Positions 18,075 to 26,907 are shown, numbered from the stretch's first letter. The stretch: 64,000 nt of DNA from Pusillibacter faecalis (GCF_018408705.1 NZ_AP023420.1:2232001-2296000); one strand, 5' to 3'. Translations and numbers: made by a program. Notes: generated by a model from the letters alone, not told the origin.

Positions 18075-18335
18075 ATGGATATTGGATCGGATGGCGTCCG
18101 GCATACTGTCATTACCTTTGAACCCTTCCTAAAGCGGAAAGAGCTTTGTGGCTTGACAGACGCACAGATTGGAAAACGCTTCGGTTTAACAAAAGATACC
18201 GTAAATGCAATGCGGTTACATGACGAGGTGCCGTTTAATACGGTCCAGAAAATTTGTCAGGAACTACATTGCCAACCGGGTGATATTATGGAGGCATTAG
18301 ATGTTTGGATCATCCCGGCAACCAAGGAAAAGTAG
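18075..18335 (+). CDS. Small Cro/C1-type DNA-binding protein
   Basis: This 86-residue protein is almost entirely one XRE-like helix-turn-helix (LTDAQIGKRFGLTKDTVNAMR, then VQKICQELHCQPGDIME). The ribosome binding site AAGGAGATGA overlaps the IS110 end; before insertion the site would have read GAGGAGATGA, with the amidohydrolase stop codon only 6 bases before this ATG. It was therefore probably the last gene of the cupin/amidohydrolase operon. Its target is unknown. Confidence 0.75.
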   Translation: MDIGSDGVRHTVITFEPFLKRKELCGLTDAQIGKRFGLTKDTVNAMRLHDEVPFNTVQKICQELHCQPGDIMEALDVWIIPATKEK

Positions 18336-18383
18336 GAAGCGTTTCTGGCGGGCTGCTTAAAAAGCAAATACATCTCAGTATGA

Positions 18384-18428
18384 TAAAAAGCGCCCTGGGC
18401 CGTCCAAAGTTGGAACGGCCTGGGGCGC
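18384..18428 (-). terminator. Terminator of the TauE gene
   Basis: A long hairpin with GCGCCC/GGGGCGC and GGCCGT-type arms is followed on the minus strand by CTTTTTATC. It should end the marR-tauE transcript and may also stop plus-strand read-through. Confidence 0.75.
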
Positions 18429-18484
18429 TCATCGTATTGTCAGCGCTCATCACAGGGAAACCAAGCCCGTGCCGGAATCCGTGA

Positions 18485-19252
18485 TTACAAATAATTGACG
18501 GCCAGCATGACGATACCAAGAAGCGCAAGGATAGCGCCGGTAGCCCGGTTGAGGACGGCCGGGCTGGCCTTGTTGGCAAATTTGGCCGCTATCCGCGCCC
18601 ACAGGAGGGTGGAGAGCACACAAAATATCAGGCACCAAATATCCGGAGCACCGCCAATGGCAAAGTGGCTCGCCGCGCCGGTGAGCGCGGTGAAAGTCAT
18701 AATGAATACGCTGGTGCCCACGGCGGTCTTGAGCTCATAGCCCAAAACGCTGGTCAGCAGGAGCAGCATCATCATGCCGCCGCCCGCGCCCACGAAGCCG
18801 CAGATAAAGCCGACGATCACGCCGCAGGCCACAGACTGGAAAAACCGCTTCCGGGGACTGACCGCATCCATAGACTCCTTGGCGGTCATCACAGGCCGGA
18901 CGAGGAACTTGATGCCCAGGAGGAGGGTCATAAATACAGAGAAGCCGCCCATGGTCGCGTTGGGGAGAAGGCTGGCGACCCAGCTTCCCACCAGGGTGAA
19001 CAGGAGAACTACAGCCATCATCACAAGGCCGTTTTTAATGTCCAGGTTTTTGTTTTTGTGATAGATATAAGCGCTGACCGCGCTGGCGAGCACGTCGCTG
19101 GCCAAGGCGATCCCCACCGCCTGATAGGCAGGCAGATCCAGGAACGTGATGAGCATGGGGGAAATGACGGCCGCAGCGCTCATACCCGCAAAGCCGGTCC
19201 CCAGGCCGGCGCCGATCCCGGCCACGAAGCAGATGAAAAAGGTGTAGAGCAT
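18485..19252 (-). CDS. Sulfite exporter TauE/SafE family membrane protein
   Basis: This 255-residue protein has about eight hydrophobic segments in two related halves, the layout of the TauE/SafE family, which moves sulfur-containing or organic anions such as sulfite or sulfoacetate. Glycine-rich repeats mark each half (GIGAGLGTGFAGMSAAAV near residue 10, and GFICGFVGAGGGMMMLLLL near 150). It lies 3 bases after the MarR gene in the same operon, so MarR probably controls its expression. The substrate cannot be deduced. Confidence 0.88.
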   Translation of the reverse strand: MLYTFFICFVAGIGAGLGTGFAGMSAAAVISPMLITFLDLPAYQAVGIALASDVLASAVSAYIYHKNKNLDIKNGLVMMAVVLLFTLVGSWVASLLPNATMGGFSVFMTLLLGIKFLVRPVMTAKESMDAVSPRKRFFQSVACGVIVGFICGFVGAGGGMMMLLLLTSVLGYELKTAVGTSVFIMTFTALTGAASHFAIGGAPDIWCLIFCVLSTLLWARIAAKFANKASPAVLNRATGAILALLGIVMLAVNYL

Positions 19253-19255
19253 TGC

Positions 19256-19687
19256 TTAGGCATCTCCTTTGAACGCAAGGCGCAGATTTTCGCCGATGCG
19301 GGTGAAGGCGGATTCCAGGGCGGCCCGCTCCTCTGTGGTCATCCCCTGGGAAAGCTGTACGCGCAACGCGGCCTGAGCGGCCTGTCCGTCGGCTACGGCA
19401 GACGAGGAGGCAGGCAGAAGGCGGAGGTGGGCGCTCTTTCGATTTCCGGGGAGGTAGCTCCGCTCCAACCACCCCCGGCGGATCAGGGAGTGAATCGAGA
19501 CGGACACATGGGATTTGGTAAGTCTCCGCCGCTCCACAATATCGGCGGCGGTATCATAGGCCGGCGCGTTGGCCAGGAAGAGCAGGATGTCCAGCTCCAT
19601 CCGGGTGAGGTCCCATTGCTGAGCGATGGGGTCCATCGTCTGATCATAGAGCCGCTTGAACAGAAAAAGATGATCCCAGAATTCCAT
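19256..19687 (-). CDS. MarR-family transcriptional regulator
   Basis: This 143-residue winged-helix repressor starts at ATG 19687, preceded by AAGGAGGGCGAGG. The recognition helix region is AADIVERRRLTKSHVSVSIHSLIRRGWLER near residues 45-75. It is the first gene of a two-gene operon with TauE and probably represses it in response to a small ligand. A short inverted repeat, GTTCT-N4-AGAAC, lies 44 bp upstream and is a candidate autoregulatory site. Confidence 0.85.
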   Translation of the reverse strand: MEFWDHLFLFKRLYDQTMDPIAQQWDLTRMELDILLFLANAPAYDTAADIVERRRLTKSHVSVSIHSLIRRGWLERSYLPGNRKSAHLRLLPASSSAVADGQAAQAALRVQLSQGMTTEERAALESAFTRIGENLRLAFKGDA

Positions 19688-19730
19688 CCTCGCCCTCCTT
19701 CCCCGCAACATAAACAGCAGGCGCATTATT

Positions 19731-19744
19731 GTTCTATTCAGAAC
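19731..19744. promoter_or_regulatory. Candidate MarR operator
   Basis: The perfect 5-bp inverted repeat GTTCT-ATTC-AGAAC lies upstream of marR next to TATAAT-like sequence. The arms are short, so it could be chance. Confidence 0.35.
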
Positions 19745-20015
19745 TATAATGCAGTGTAAAGGAAAAAACTGGTTTTGTCAAGAGTGGAGCTTGATGGGAG
19801 GTGTTATCCTCTTGCACTTCCCTGATTGAACAAAAATTCGTGTGGAGAGCCATGTATGACGGACAAAATCCAGTGGGGCACGGGCGGCTCGGCGGAGTTG
19901 ATCCTCCGTGCGCTCCGGCAGGCATATCCCGACTTGTGCGAATAACATAAAACAGAAAGTAACCAAGAAAACGGCCTTTGTTTCATGCAAGGGTCGTTTT
20001 TGATTGCCAGCCCTC

Positions 20016-20067
20016 TTGACAGTTCAGACTCAAAGTGCTATATTCAAAACATCGTTATAAAACAGTG
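20016..20067 (+). promoter_or_regulatory. Promoter and operator of TetR regulator 1
   Basis: TTGACA (20016-20021) and TATATT (20039-20044) are 17 bp apart, a near-consensus sigma-A promoter. An imperfect dyad, CATCGTTATAAAACAGTG, follows at 20050-20067. It matches the perfect palindrome before TetR regulator 2 (30002-30019) in its left half, so both regulators probably bind a similar site and autoregulate. Confidence 0.7.
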
Positions 20068-20089
20068 TTTTGAAAAAGGAGGAATGACA

Positions 20090-20713
20090 GTGGCAAAACA
20101 AAAGGCGGGCGTCTATGACAAGGTGCTGGAGTGCGCCAAGGAGGAGTTTTTGTCCAAGGGGTTTCTGGACGCTTCTCTGCGCACCATAGCTCAGGCGGCA
20201 GATACCAGCACCGGCTCTATCTATACCCGCTTCGGGGATAAGGAGGGGCTGTTCCGGGCCATCGCAGAGCCGGTGGTGGATCAGTTCAAGTCCATGTTCC
20301 GCAGGGTACAGGAGGATTTTCACCAGCTCAGCGAGGAGGAACAGCGTGCGGATATGGGACAGTACACCGCCCGCCATCAGGAGGAAATGCTGGACTACAT
20401 CTACGACCACTTTGATGTTTTCCGTCTGCTGCTGGACGGGGCTCACGGCACCCGGTTTTCCTGCTTTCTGGACGAATTGGTGGACATAGAGGTAGAGTAC
20501 ACCTACAAGTACATGGAGGTCATCGGCTGCGAGAGCGTCAAGTCCGGCCTGGTGACGGAGGAGTTTATCCACATCATCGTCACCGCCTACTTCAACGGCA
20601 TGTTTGAGGTGGTGCGGCATAACATGGACCGCGCCGCCGCCCACCGCTATGTCAAGATGCTCAACCGCTACCACATGGCGGGATTTTCCACCGTGTTCGA
20701 TCCTCAGTCCTGA
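20090..20713 (+). CDS. TetR-family regulator 1
   Basis: This 207-residue TetR repressor has its helix-turn-helix at about residues 25-48 (SLRTIAQAADTSTGSIYTRFGDKEGLF). GTG 20090 is preferred because AAAGGAGG lies 7 bases upstream; ATG 20084, two codons earlier, is too close to it. The C-terminal helices (FVFRLLLDGAHGT-type region) should bind a ligand or metal. It stands directly before a heterodimeric ABC transporter and resembles the regulator at 30042-30659 in sequence and setting. A hairpin at 20717-20743 separates it from the ABC genes. Confidence 0.9.
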   Translation: MAKQKAGVYDKVLECAKEEFLSKGFLDASLRTIAQAADTSTGSIYTRFGDKEGLFRAIAEPVVDQFKSMFRRVQEDFHQLSEEEQRADMGQYTARHQEEMLDYIYDHFDVFRLLLDGAHGTRFSCFLDELVDIEVEYTYKYMEVIGCESVKSGLVTEEFIHIIVTAYFNGMFEVVRHNMDRAAAHRYVKMLNRYHMAGFSTVFDPQS

Positions 20714-20757
20714 TAAGAGGCTGTGCCTTTGGGTGCAGCCCTCTCATTTGTACAAAA

Positions 20758-20773
20758 GTTAGCAATTACTAAC
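20758..20773. promoter_or_regulatory. GTTAG box A (upstream of ABC pair 1)
   Basis: GTTAGCAATTACTAAC lies 21 bp before the ABC start codon. It is identical to box F at 53337-53352 before the ECF operon and one of eight such boxes in the window. It is probably a repressor site shared by all these operons. Confidence 0.75.
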
Positions 20774-20793
20774 CAAAAGGAGGAATTTATATC

Positions 20794-22536
20794 ATGAAAC
20801 AACAAAGTCCCATGCTCCGTCTGTGGGAGCTGGGAGAGGGACAGCAGGGCGGCTTGAAGCGGGCGGTCCTGTCCGCTGTGGTGGGGGTACTGTTTGGGAT
20901 GCTCCCTTACTTCGCCGCAGCGCAGATCATCCTGGGCCTGCTGAAAGGGGAGGAGAGTACACAATACTACCTGATATGGTGCGCAGTGGCGCTTGTGGGC
21001 TTTTTGCTCCGGGCCACCCTGTATTCCCTGGCCCTGTCCCAATCCCACAAGGCCACCTTTGCTATCCTGAAATCTATCCGGGAGAAAGTGCTGGAGAAAC
21101 TGCCGAAGATGCCTCTGGGTACGATTCTGGACACCTCCAGCGGCCAGATGAAACAGGTCATCGTGGACCAGGTGGAGAGCATGGAGCGGCCTCTGGCCCA
21201 TCTTCTGCCGGAGATGACCGCCAATGTGCTGGGGCCGGTGTGCATCCTGATTTATCTGTTCGTCTTGGACTGGCGGATGGCCCTTTTGAGCCTGGTGTCC
21301 ATCCCGGTGGGCATGGCTTTCATGATGGCGGTGATGGCCGGCTACGGAAAGCAGTACGAGAGCTCGGTCAAAACCACCCAAGCCATGAACAGCGCCATTG
21401 TGGAGTACATCGGCGGCATTGAGGTCATCAAGGCGTTTAACCAGGGCAAGCAGTCCTATGCCCGCTTCTCTGACAGCGTAAAGGCCAACGCCTCCTACTT
21501 CTACCACTGGATGAAGAGCTGCCAGATGCCGGTCTCTTTGGCCCGTGCCATCTCGCCCACCACCATGATCACCATTCTGCCGGTGGGCTGGCTCCTCTAT
21601 ACCGGAGGGAGCTTGCCCATCGAGACCTTTATCACCACCATCGTCCTGTCCCTGGGCATTGCCGGGCCCCTGCTGGCCGCCATGGACTTTGTGGACAGTC
21701 TCGCTAAGGTGGGCACCATCGTGGGCTCGGTGGATGCCATTTTGAACGGAGCGGAGCAGGACCACGGGGAAACGCCGGCGGAGTTCCAGGGCCGGGATAT
21801 TCAGCTCTCCCATGTGTCTTTCGGCTACCATGCAGACAAGGAGGTGCTCCACGATGTATCTCTCACCATCCCCGCCGGGACCATGACCGCCTTTGTAGGG
21901 CCCTCCGGCTCCGGCAAGTCCACCATCGCCAAGCTGATCGCCGGCTTCTGGGATGTGACCTCCGGCTCCATTACTCTGGGCGGGCAGGATCTGAGGCATA
22001 TCCCGTTAAAGCAGCTCTACGACCAGGTGGCCTTTGTATCCCAGGACAACTACCTCTTTGACGAGAGCATACGGGAGAATATCCGCATGGGCCGCCCAGC
22101 GGCCACCGACGCCGAGGTGGAGGCCGTGGCAAAGGCCGCCGGGTGTGACGCCTTTATCCGCAGTCTGGAACACGGCTATGGCACGGTGGTGGGCGGAGGC
22201 GGCGCCCACCTGTCCGGCGGTGAGCGTCAGCGCATCGCCATCGCCCGGGCCATGCTCAAGGACGCGCCTATTGTGGTGCTGGACGAGGCGACCGCCTACA
22301 TAGACCCCGAGAACGAGGCCGTAGTCCAGCAGGCCGTGGGCAGGCTGGTAGCGGGAAAGACCGTGCTGGTCATCGCCCACCGCCTCAGCACCATCACCGG
22401 CGCGGATCAGATCGTGGTAGTCAATGGCGGCCGCATCCAGGATGTGGGCACCCACGGGGAACTTTTGAAAAACTGCCCGCTGTATCAGGAGATGTGGCGG
22501 GCGCATATGGGCGCAAAGGAGGGAGAGCAGGCATGA
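20794..22536 (+). CDS. ABC transporter, fused permease/ATPase (pair 1, first half)
   Basis: This 580-residue half-transporter has a six-helix type IV exporter domain (residues 1-310) and a nucleotide-binding domain with Walker A GPSGSGKST at about 369, signature LSGGERQ at about 473, Walker B VVLDEAT at about 493 and the H-loop AHR. It should pair with the next gene product, whose ATG overlaps its stop (ATGA). Pairs of this kind include drug exporters and the YbtP/YbtQ- and IrtA/IrtB-type siderophore importers; direction cannot be read from the sequence. The GTTAG box upstream and the TetR gene before it suggest two layers of control. Confidence 0.92.
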   Translation: MKQQSPMLRLWELGEGQQGGLKRAVLSAVVGVLFGMLPYFAAAQIILGLLKGEESTQYYLIWCAVALVGFLLRATLYSLALSQSHKATFAILKSIREKVLEKLPKMPLGTILDTSSGQMKQVIVDQVESMERPLAHLLPEMTANVLGPVCILIYLFVLDWRMALLSLVSIPVGMAFMMAVMAGYGKQYESSVKTTQAMNSAIVEYIGGIEVIKAFNQGKQSYARFSDSVKANASYFYHWMKSCQMPVSLARAISPTTMITILPVGWLLYTGGSLPIETFITTIVLSLGIAGPLLAAMDFVDSLAKVGTIVGSVDAILNGAEQDHGETPAEFQGRDIQLSHVSFGYHADKEVLHDVSLTIPAGTMTAFVGPSGSGKSTIAKLIAGFWDVTSGSITLGGQDLRHIPLKQLYDQVAFVSQDNYLFDESIRENIRMGRPAATDAEVEAVAKAAGCDAFIRSLEHGYGTVVGGGGAHLSGGERQRIAIARAMLKDAPIVVLDEATAYIDPENEAVVQQAVGRLVAGKTVLVIAHRLSTITGADQIVVVNGGRIQDVGTHGELLKNCPLYQEMWRAHMGAKEGEQA

Positions 22537-24263
22537 TCGGTGTTTTGAAAAAAATCTGGGACTTTGCCGGAGAGGAGCAGGGCAATATCCGAAAGTCCAT
22601 GATTTTAGGCTTCTTCTACGCGGTGTTCCACATGTTCCAGATCGCGGCCATCTATGTGGTGGTGCTGGCCCTGGTGGGCGGCTCCACAGACTCCGCCCCG
22701 GCATGGCAGGCTCTGGGGCTTCTGCTGGCCAGCATTCTGGGCCGGGCGGTCCTCAACCGCTTCAGCCAGCTCCAGCAGACCCACGCCGGCTACTTTATGG
22801 TGGCGGACAAGCGCATTTCCATCGGTGACAAGCTCAAGCGGGTCCCCATGGGCTATTTCAACGACCAGAGTTTGGGAGAACTCACCGGCATCACCACCAC
22901 CGTTCTGGACGAGGTGGAGAGCACCGGCCCCATGGTGCTGGTCAGTATTCTGGGCGGCCTGATCAATTCCGCCGTCATGCTGCTGTGCGTCCTGTTCTGG
23001 GACTGGCGGATCGGCCTGCTGGCCCTGGCGGGGATGCTGGTATATCTGGCCCTCCTCTCCGGAATGGAGAAGCAGTCCGCCAAGATTGCCCCCAAGCGCC
23101 AGCGGGATGAGGCCCGGCTGGTGGAGGCGGTGCTGGAACAGCTCCAGGGCATGAGTGTCATCAAGTCCTTTAACCTGACGGGAAAGGGTGACAAGCGGGT
23201 GCGGCAGGCGCTGGAGGACAGCAGGGCGAACAATCTGGCGGTGGAGAAGCTGTTCACTCCCTATATCTGGGGCCAGGAGATGGTCCTCCACCTGTTCAGC
23301 GTGCTGATTCTGGCGGCGTCGGTGGGGCTGTGCCTGACGGAAGCCATGTCCCTCGCCAACGCACTGATGGCGGTCATCGTTTCTTTCCTGATTTTTTCCC
23401 AGATCCAGTCCGCGGGCAGCGGCGTGTCCGCCCTGCGTCTGGTGGGCAGCTCCATTGACCACGCCAACCAGGTGGACGACATCCCGGAGATGGATCAGCG
23501 CGGCACGGCCATCCGCCCGGAGAGCCACGAGATTGTATTCGACCATGTGAACTTCTCCTATGGAAGCCGCCCCATCCTCAAGGATGTGTCACTGACTATC
23601 CCAGACCGGACCACCACCGCCATTGTGGGGCCTTCCGGCTCCGGCAAGACCACCCTTTGTAACCTGATCGCCCGGTTTTGGGATGTGGACGGCGGCCGTG
23701 TGACCATTGGTGGCCGGGATGTGCGGGAGTACACACTGGAATCCCTCATGGAGCAGGTGAGCATGGTGTTCCAGCGGGTGTACCTCTTTGCCGACACGGT
23801 GGAGAACAACATCAAGTTCGGCTGCCCGGGCGCTACCCATGAACAGGTGGTGGAGGCCGCAAAAAAGGCGTGCTGCCACGACTTCATCTCTGCCCTGCCG
23901 GATGGATACGGCACGGTAATTGGCGAGGGAGGAGCCACGCTTTCCGGCGGGGAGAAGCAGCGCATCTCCATCGCCCGGTGTCTCCTGAAGGACGCGCCCA
24001 TCGTCATCTTCGATGAGGCCACGGCCAATGTGGACCCCGAGAATGAGGACCAGCTCCAAAAGGCTATGGAAGCCCTGACGCGGGAGAAAACCGTGCTGAT
24101 GATCGCCCACCGGCTCAAGACGGTGCGGGGTGCGGATCAGATTCTGGTGGTAGACCAGGGCCGCGTCGTCCAAAAGGGTACCCACGACGAACTGATCCAG
24201 CAGGCGGGCATCTACCGGAATTTCGTCTCCGAGCGAACGGAGTCCAGCCGCTGGACACTTTGA
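22533..24263 (+). CDS. ABC transporter, fused permease/ATPase (pair 1, second half)
   Basis: This 576-residue partner of the preceding half-transporter has a membrane domain to about residue 300, Walker A at about 366 (GPSGSGKTT), signature LSGGEKQ at about 470, and IVIFDEAT at about 490. Both halves retain complete catalytic motifs. ATG 22533 overlaps the upstream stop by four bases, indicating coupled translation in equal amounts. It ends with residues SSRWTL; a related C-terminal tryptophan motif (ARWKL, AEWKV, AGWSL) is found in the other ABC halves of this window, showing they are one paralogous family. Confidence 0.92.
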   Translation: MIGVLKKIWDFAGEEQGNIRKSMILGFFYAVFHMFQIAAIYVVVLALVGGSTDSAPAWQALGLLLASILGRAVLNRFSQLQQTHAGYFMVADKRISIGDKLKRVPMGYFNDQSLGELTGITTTVLDEVESTGPMVLVSILGGLINSAVMLLCVLFWDWRIGLLALAGMLVYLALLSGMEKQSAKIAPKRQRDEARLVEAVLEQLQGMSVIKSFNLTGKGDKRVRQALEDSRANNLAVEKLFTPYIWGQEMVLHLFSVLILAASVGLCLTEAMSLANALMAVIVSFLIFSQIQSAGSGVSALRLVGSSIDHANQVDDIPEMDQRGTAIRPESHEIVFDHVNFSYGSRPILKDVSLTIPDRTTTAIVGPSGSGKTTLCNLIARFWDVDGGRVTIGGRDVREYTLESLMEQVSMVFQRVYLFADTVENNIKFGCPGATHEQVVEAAKKACCHDFISALPDGYGTVIGEGGATLSGGEKQRISIARCLLKDAPIVIFDEATANVDPENEDQLQKAMEALTREKTVLMIAHRLKTVRGADQILVVDQGRVVQKGTHDELIQQAGIYRNFVSERTESSRWTL

Positions 24264-24572
24264 TTGAAAAAGACAACGCTGCGGTGTGGGTATTCTATTA
24301 CCTGCGCCGCAGCTGTCTGATTACAGAATATTCAGATTTTTAGGATGCTGGAGAGATGGGGGCCTTTTACAAGCATGAGTGACATATGTTCCCTTCGAGG
24401 TCCGAGGCCCTTTGCGCTAATTTTGAGTGCCTGCATTGGAAACGCAAGGGAAAAAGCATCCAAACCGGCCCGCACAGTTGCATTTTCCGTGAGTTCCCTG
24501 TTATAATACCAGCAGGAAAACGGTTGGAGCGCGGCGTGGTTTGGCTCGGAATATCAAATTGGAGGTATTTCG
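24264..24572. other. Intergenic stretch with hairpin and promoter
   Basis: A GCTGCGG/CCGCAGC hairpin at 24278-24313 is a weak terminator candidate for the ABC genes. A promoter candidate for the next gene has TTGCAT at 24478-24483 and TATAAT at 24502-24507, 18 bp apart. No gene is supported here. Confidence 0.45.
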
Positions 24573-24779
24573 ATGCGTACAGAGGATTCCCTGGAGCAAT
24601 CGCTCCGCCGTGTACTGAAGGCGGCTGGCTACATGATGCGGAAATCCCATGCGCCCATCAGTGCGGACAACCTTGGCGGCTACATGATCGTGGATATGTC
24701 CAGGAATACGGTTGCGGCAGGCGGCCGCTTTGAGCTGACTTTGGAAGATGTCCGGGAGTGGGCACGGGATATGTGCTGA
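24573..24779 (+). CDS. Small conserved-looking protein of unknown function
   Basis: This 68-residue protein has a strong ribosome binding site (TTGGAGG) before ATG 24573. It is mixed alpha/beta in appearance, with the stretch ISADNLGGYMIVDMSRNTV in the middle and an acidic end. There is no signal peptide or membrane helix. I do not recognise a named family. It stands alone between the ABC pair and the HU gene, with its own promoter. Confidence 0.65.
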   Translation: MRTEDSLEQSLRRVLKAAGYMMRKSHAPISADNLGGYMIVDMSRNTVAAGGRFELTLEDVREWARDMC

Positions 24780-24912
24780 CCGCGGCTGCGGCTGAGGGAG
24801 GAACGCCCTCAGCCGTTATGCCTTGGGCTTCATCTCTGTGGTAAGCCGCTGATGCGGCTATCATGTAAAGAGTGCTTATCCAAATCAATAGAAAGAGAAA
24901 GGAATTTGCTTT

Positions 24913-25185
24913 ATGAACAAGGGAGAACTGATTGCTGGTATGGCCGAGGAGAGCGGGGTTTCCAAAGCGGATGCAGAGAAAGTCTTGAACGCATTCCTAT
25001 CCCAGGTCGAGAAAGCGTTGTGCGCGGGAGATAAGGTCCAGCTCACCGGCTTCGGCAGCTTTGAAGTGAAAGAGCGTGCTGAGCGTACGGGCCGGAATCC
25101 CAAAACCAATGAGCCCATTGTGATCCCAGCCGGAAAGATGCCAGTCTTTAAGGCTGGCAAGGTATTAAAGGACGCAATTAAATAA
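24913..25185 (+). CDS. HU-family DNA-binding protein
   Basis: This 90-residue histone-like protein bends and compacts DNA as a dimer. The fold is complete: N-terminal helices (MNKGELIAGMAEESGVSKADAE), the GFGSFEVKERAERTGRNP beta arm, and the closing FKAGKVLKDAIK. The start has GAAAGGA upstream. It is followed by its own terminator, so it is transcribed alone. Length and motifs match the usual HU protein. Confidence 0.97.
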   Translation: MNKGELIAGMAEESGVSKADAEKVLNAFLSQVEKALCAGDKVQLTGFGSFEVKERAERTGRNPKTNEPIVIPAGKMPVFKAGKVLKDAIK

Positions 25186-25238
25186 AAAGGCAGACGGCGC
25201 AACACATATCAACTGCATATAAGAACCTGATTCAAAAG

Positions 25239-25279
25239 TCACCCCTCTGAACACTCGCTCAAGAGGGGTGATTTATTTT
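25239..25279 (+). terminator. Terminator of the HU gene
   Basis: A perfect 10-bp stem, TCACCCCTCT with AGAGGGGTGA, has a 13-nt loop and is followed by TTATTTTG. Confidence 0.85.
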
Positions 25280-25414
25280 GTGTCCCGAAGAAAGGTTTCA
25301 AAGCAGGTAAGGTAGACTAACTTGTAGCAGCGAGGCCGTTTCCTTGGATGAAAGCTGTACCGTACATTCCAATATTCCTATAATCTGGATGAACGAAGCA
25401 CTCTATGCCTTTCC

Positions 25415-25469
25415 TTGACAGAAGCCGGTGGTTCCGGTATAATTAAATTGAGGTTAGCAATGACTAACC
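25415..25469 (+). promoter_or_regulatory. Consensus promoter with GTTAG box B
   Basis: TTGACA (25415-25420), exactly 17 bp, then TATAAT (25438-25443) form a perfect consensus promoter. The 18-bp dyad GGTTAGCAATGACTAACC (25452-25469) starts 8 bp after the -10, over the expected transcription start. That placement is ideal for repression. It drives the methyltransferase and Cys/His-rich peptide genes. Confidence 0.85.
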
Positions 25470-25494
25470 ATATAAAAACAAAGGGGGTTTTTTA

Positions 25495-26505
25495 ATGTTC
25501 ACAATCAACAAGTCTGTAAGTGTTTGGGAACAGTTAGTCCAGCTTCCATTTTTAAATCTATATTCCAGATTGCTCAATGCGGCCATGGAGCTGGATGTAT
25601 TTTCTCAACTTTGCCAGCCGGTTACTGCTGAAGCACTGGCAGTTCATATGGGATGGCATAAGGCAAATACAGAATATCTGCTCAGTGCATTGGTATCCAT
25701 CGGCTTTTTAAACAAGACGGACGGCACTTACCAGAACACCGCGGAAGTTGACCGCTATCTGGTCAAAGGGAAAGATGAATATTTGGGAGGCTTTCTGCCC
25801 TTTTATATGCAGGAAGGCATGGCACCTATGGATGTGAAGCTGTTGGTCACAAAAGGCCCCCAGTCCCAGCAACAGGAAGCGATGGAGCAGCAGTTGGATT
25901 TTGCCTCTTTTGCACAGCGGATGCGACAGGCACAGGAAGGTTACCGGCAGCAGGAGTTGTTGCGGATTGTGCGTTCTCTGCCGGAAAATGACCAAATCAG
26001 GCGCGTGCTGGACCTAGGCGGTGCTACAGGACTTTTAGGGCTGGCAGTCATCGGTGATCGGCCGGATCGTACTGGCGTCCTATTTGACCGTTTTCCCCCG
26101 GCGGTGGTGGAAGAATCCATCTCCCTTATGGGACTCACTGACCGCACGGAAGTGATGTGCGGCAACTTTATGGCAGACAGAATTGGAGAGAGGTATGATC
26201 TAATCCTGGCCCTCAATGTGATGCTCTTTGCCAAAGGCCGTATGGAAGAACTGCTGAAAAAGTGCTATGACGCACTGAATCCCGGAGGGGTGCTGCTGGT
26301 TATCAGCGAGGCTATCCTGCCTGACCACACCGGCCCCTGGGATATGGTAATGGGGTATCTGCCGTATTACTTCCAGGGGATGGATATGGGCGTATTAAAA
26401 AACGAAGTATCGGATGCGGCCGTACGCGTGGGCTTTACAAAATGTGAAAAACGCACGGAATGCCTCTGCTCTGGCACACAGGACATTGACATTATTCGGA
26501 AATAA
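25495..26505 (+). CDS. O-methyltransferase-like protein (Methyltransf_2 type)
   Basis: This 336-residue protein has an N-terminal winged-helix dimerisation domain (residues 15-85, with ALAVHMGWHKANTEYLLSALVSIGFL) and a C-terminal Rossmann methyltransferase fold with the SAM motif VLDLGGATGLLGLAV near residue 170 and the late NPGGVLLVISEAILPD. Such enzymes usually methylate hydroxyl groups of small molecules such as secondary metabolites. The substrate is unknown. It is the first gene of a two-gene operon with the Cys/His-rich peptide under the GTTAG box, so it may act on a metallophore or on the peptide. Confidence 0.85.
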   Translation: MFTINKSVSVWEQLVQLPFLNLYSRLLNAAMELDVFSQLCQPVTAEALAVHMGWHKANTEYLLSALVSIGFLNKTDGTYQNTAEVDRYLVKGKDEYLGGFLPFYMQEGMAPMDVKLLVTKGPQSQQQEAMEQQLDFASFAQRMRQAQEGYRQQELLRIVRSLPENDQIRRVLDLGGATGLLGLAVIGDRPDRTGVLFDRFPPAVVEESISLMGLTDRTEVMCGNFMADRIGERYDLILALNVMLFAKGRMEELLKKCYDALNPGGVLLVISEAILPDHTGPWDMVMGYLPYYFQGMDMGVLKNEVSDAAVRVGFTKCEKRTECLCSGTQDIDIIRK

Positions 26506-26517
26506 GGAGTGTATCTC

Positions 26518-26691
26518 ATGCTCGAATCTTTAATAAATGCCAAAATCCAAGAGTCGACGGAAACAGAAAAAGTAGACCTTCTTCACTTGAATCCGGCAGA
26601 TGCTGGTTGCTGCTGTGGAGGACATGCTGGACATCACTGTTGTGGGAAACACAGACACCATAATACAGAGCAACAGGAAAAGTCTGAATAG
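26518..26691 (+). CDS. Cys/His-rich 57-residue peptide
   Basis: The peptide starts at ATG 26518 with AAGGAG 8 bases upstream, 12 bases after the methyltransferase stop. Residues 1-29 are helical and acidic (MLESLINAKIQESTETEK). Residues 30-48 hold five Cys (31-33, 41, 42) and six His (36, 39, 40, 45, 47, 48). The tail is hydrophilic. It has no signal peptide. This looks like a metal-binding peptide or metallochaperone; the leader-like first half and compact core also recall ribosomally made peptide precursors. I do not recognise a family. Confidence 0.7.
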   Translation: MLESLINAKIQESTETEKVDLLHLNPADAGCCCGGHAGHHCCGKHRHHNTEQQEKSE

Positions 26692-26854
26692 CACGCTTCA
26701 ACTAAAGCGATTCTGCGGAAGAAAGTACTGCTAACGCAGCCGTTTGGTTCAGGTGTGGAACCACGGTGCGATAGACAATGATGCATAGACGCACCGGAAA
26801 AGGACTTGCTTTGTTGCCCTCCGATTTATCTCACTGAAGTCACAAAATGCAAGG

Positions 26855-26887
26855 GCGGGCCATCGGCGCTGTATGCCGATGGCCCGC
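26855..26887. terminator. Terminator between convergent genes
   Basis: A perfect 13-bp stem, GCGGGCCATCGGC with GCCGATGGCCCGC, has a 7-nt loop. TTTCGC follows on the plus strand. It separates the peptide gene from the convergent methyltransferase gene and probably serves both. Confidence 0.65.
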
Positions 26888-26907
26888 TTTCGCCCCATTC
26901 TGGGCAG

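Noticed and set aside
19857-19945. 29-codon plus-strand frame between marR and TetR regulator 1
   Set aside because: No ribosome binding site and too short to judge. It may be the tail of a lost gene.
20704-21999. Long minus-strand frame (431 codons) opposite the ABC gene
   Set aside because: It is antisense to a gene with complete ABC motifs, His/Gln/Gly-rich in a way typical of a mirrored reading, and has no ribosome binding site.
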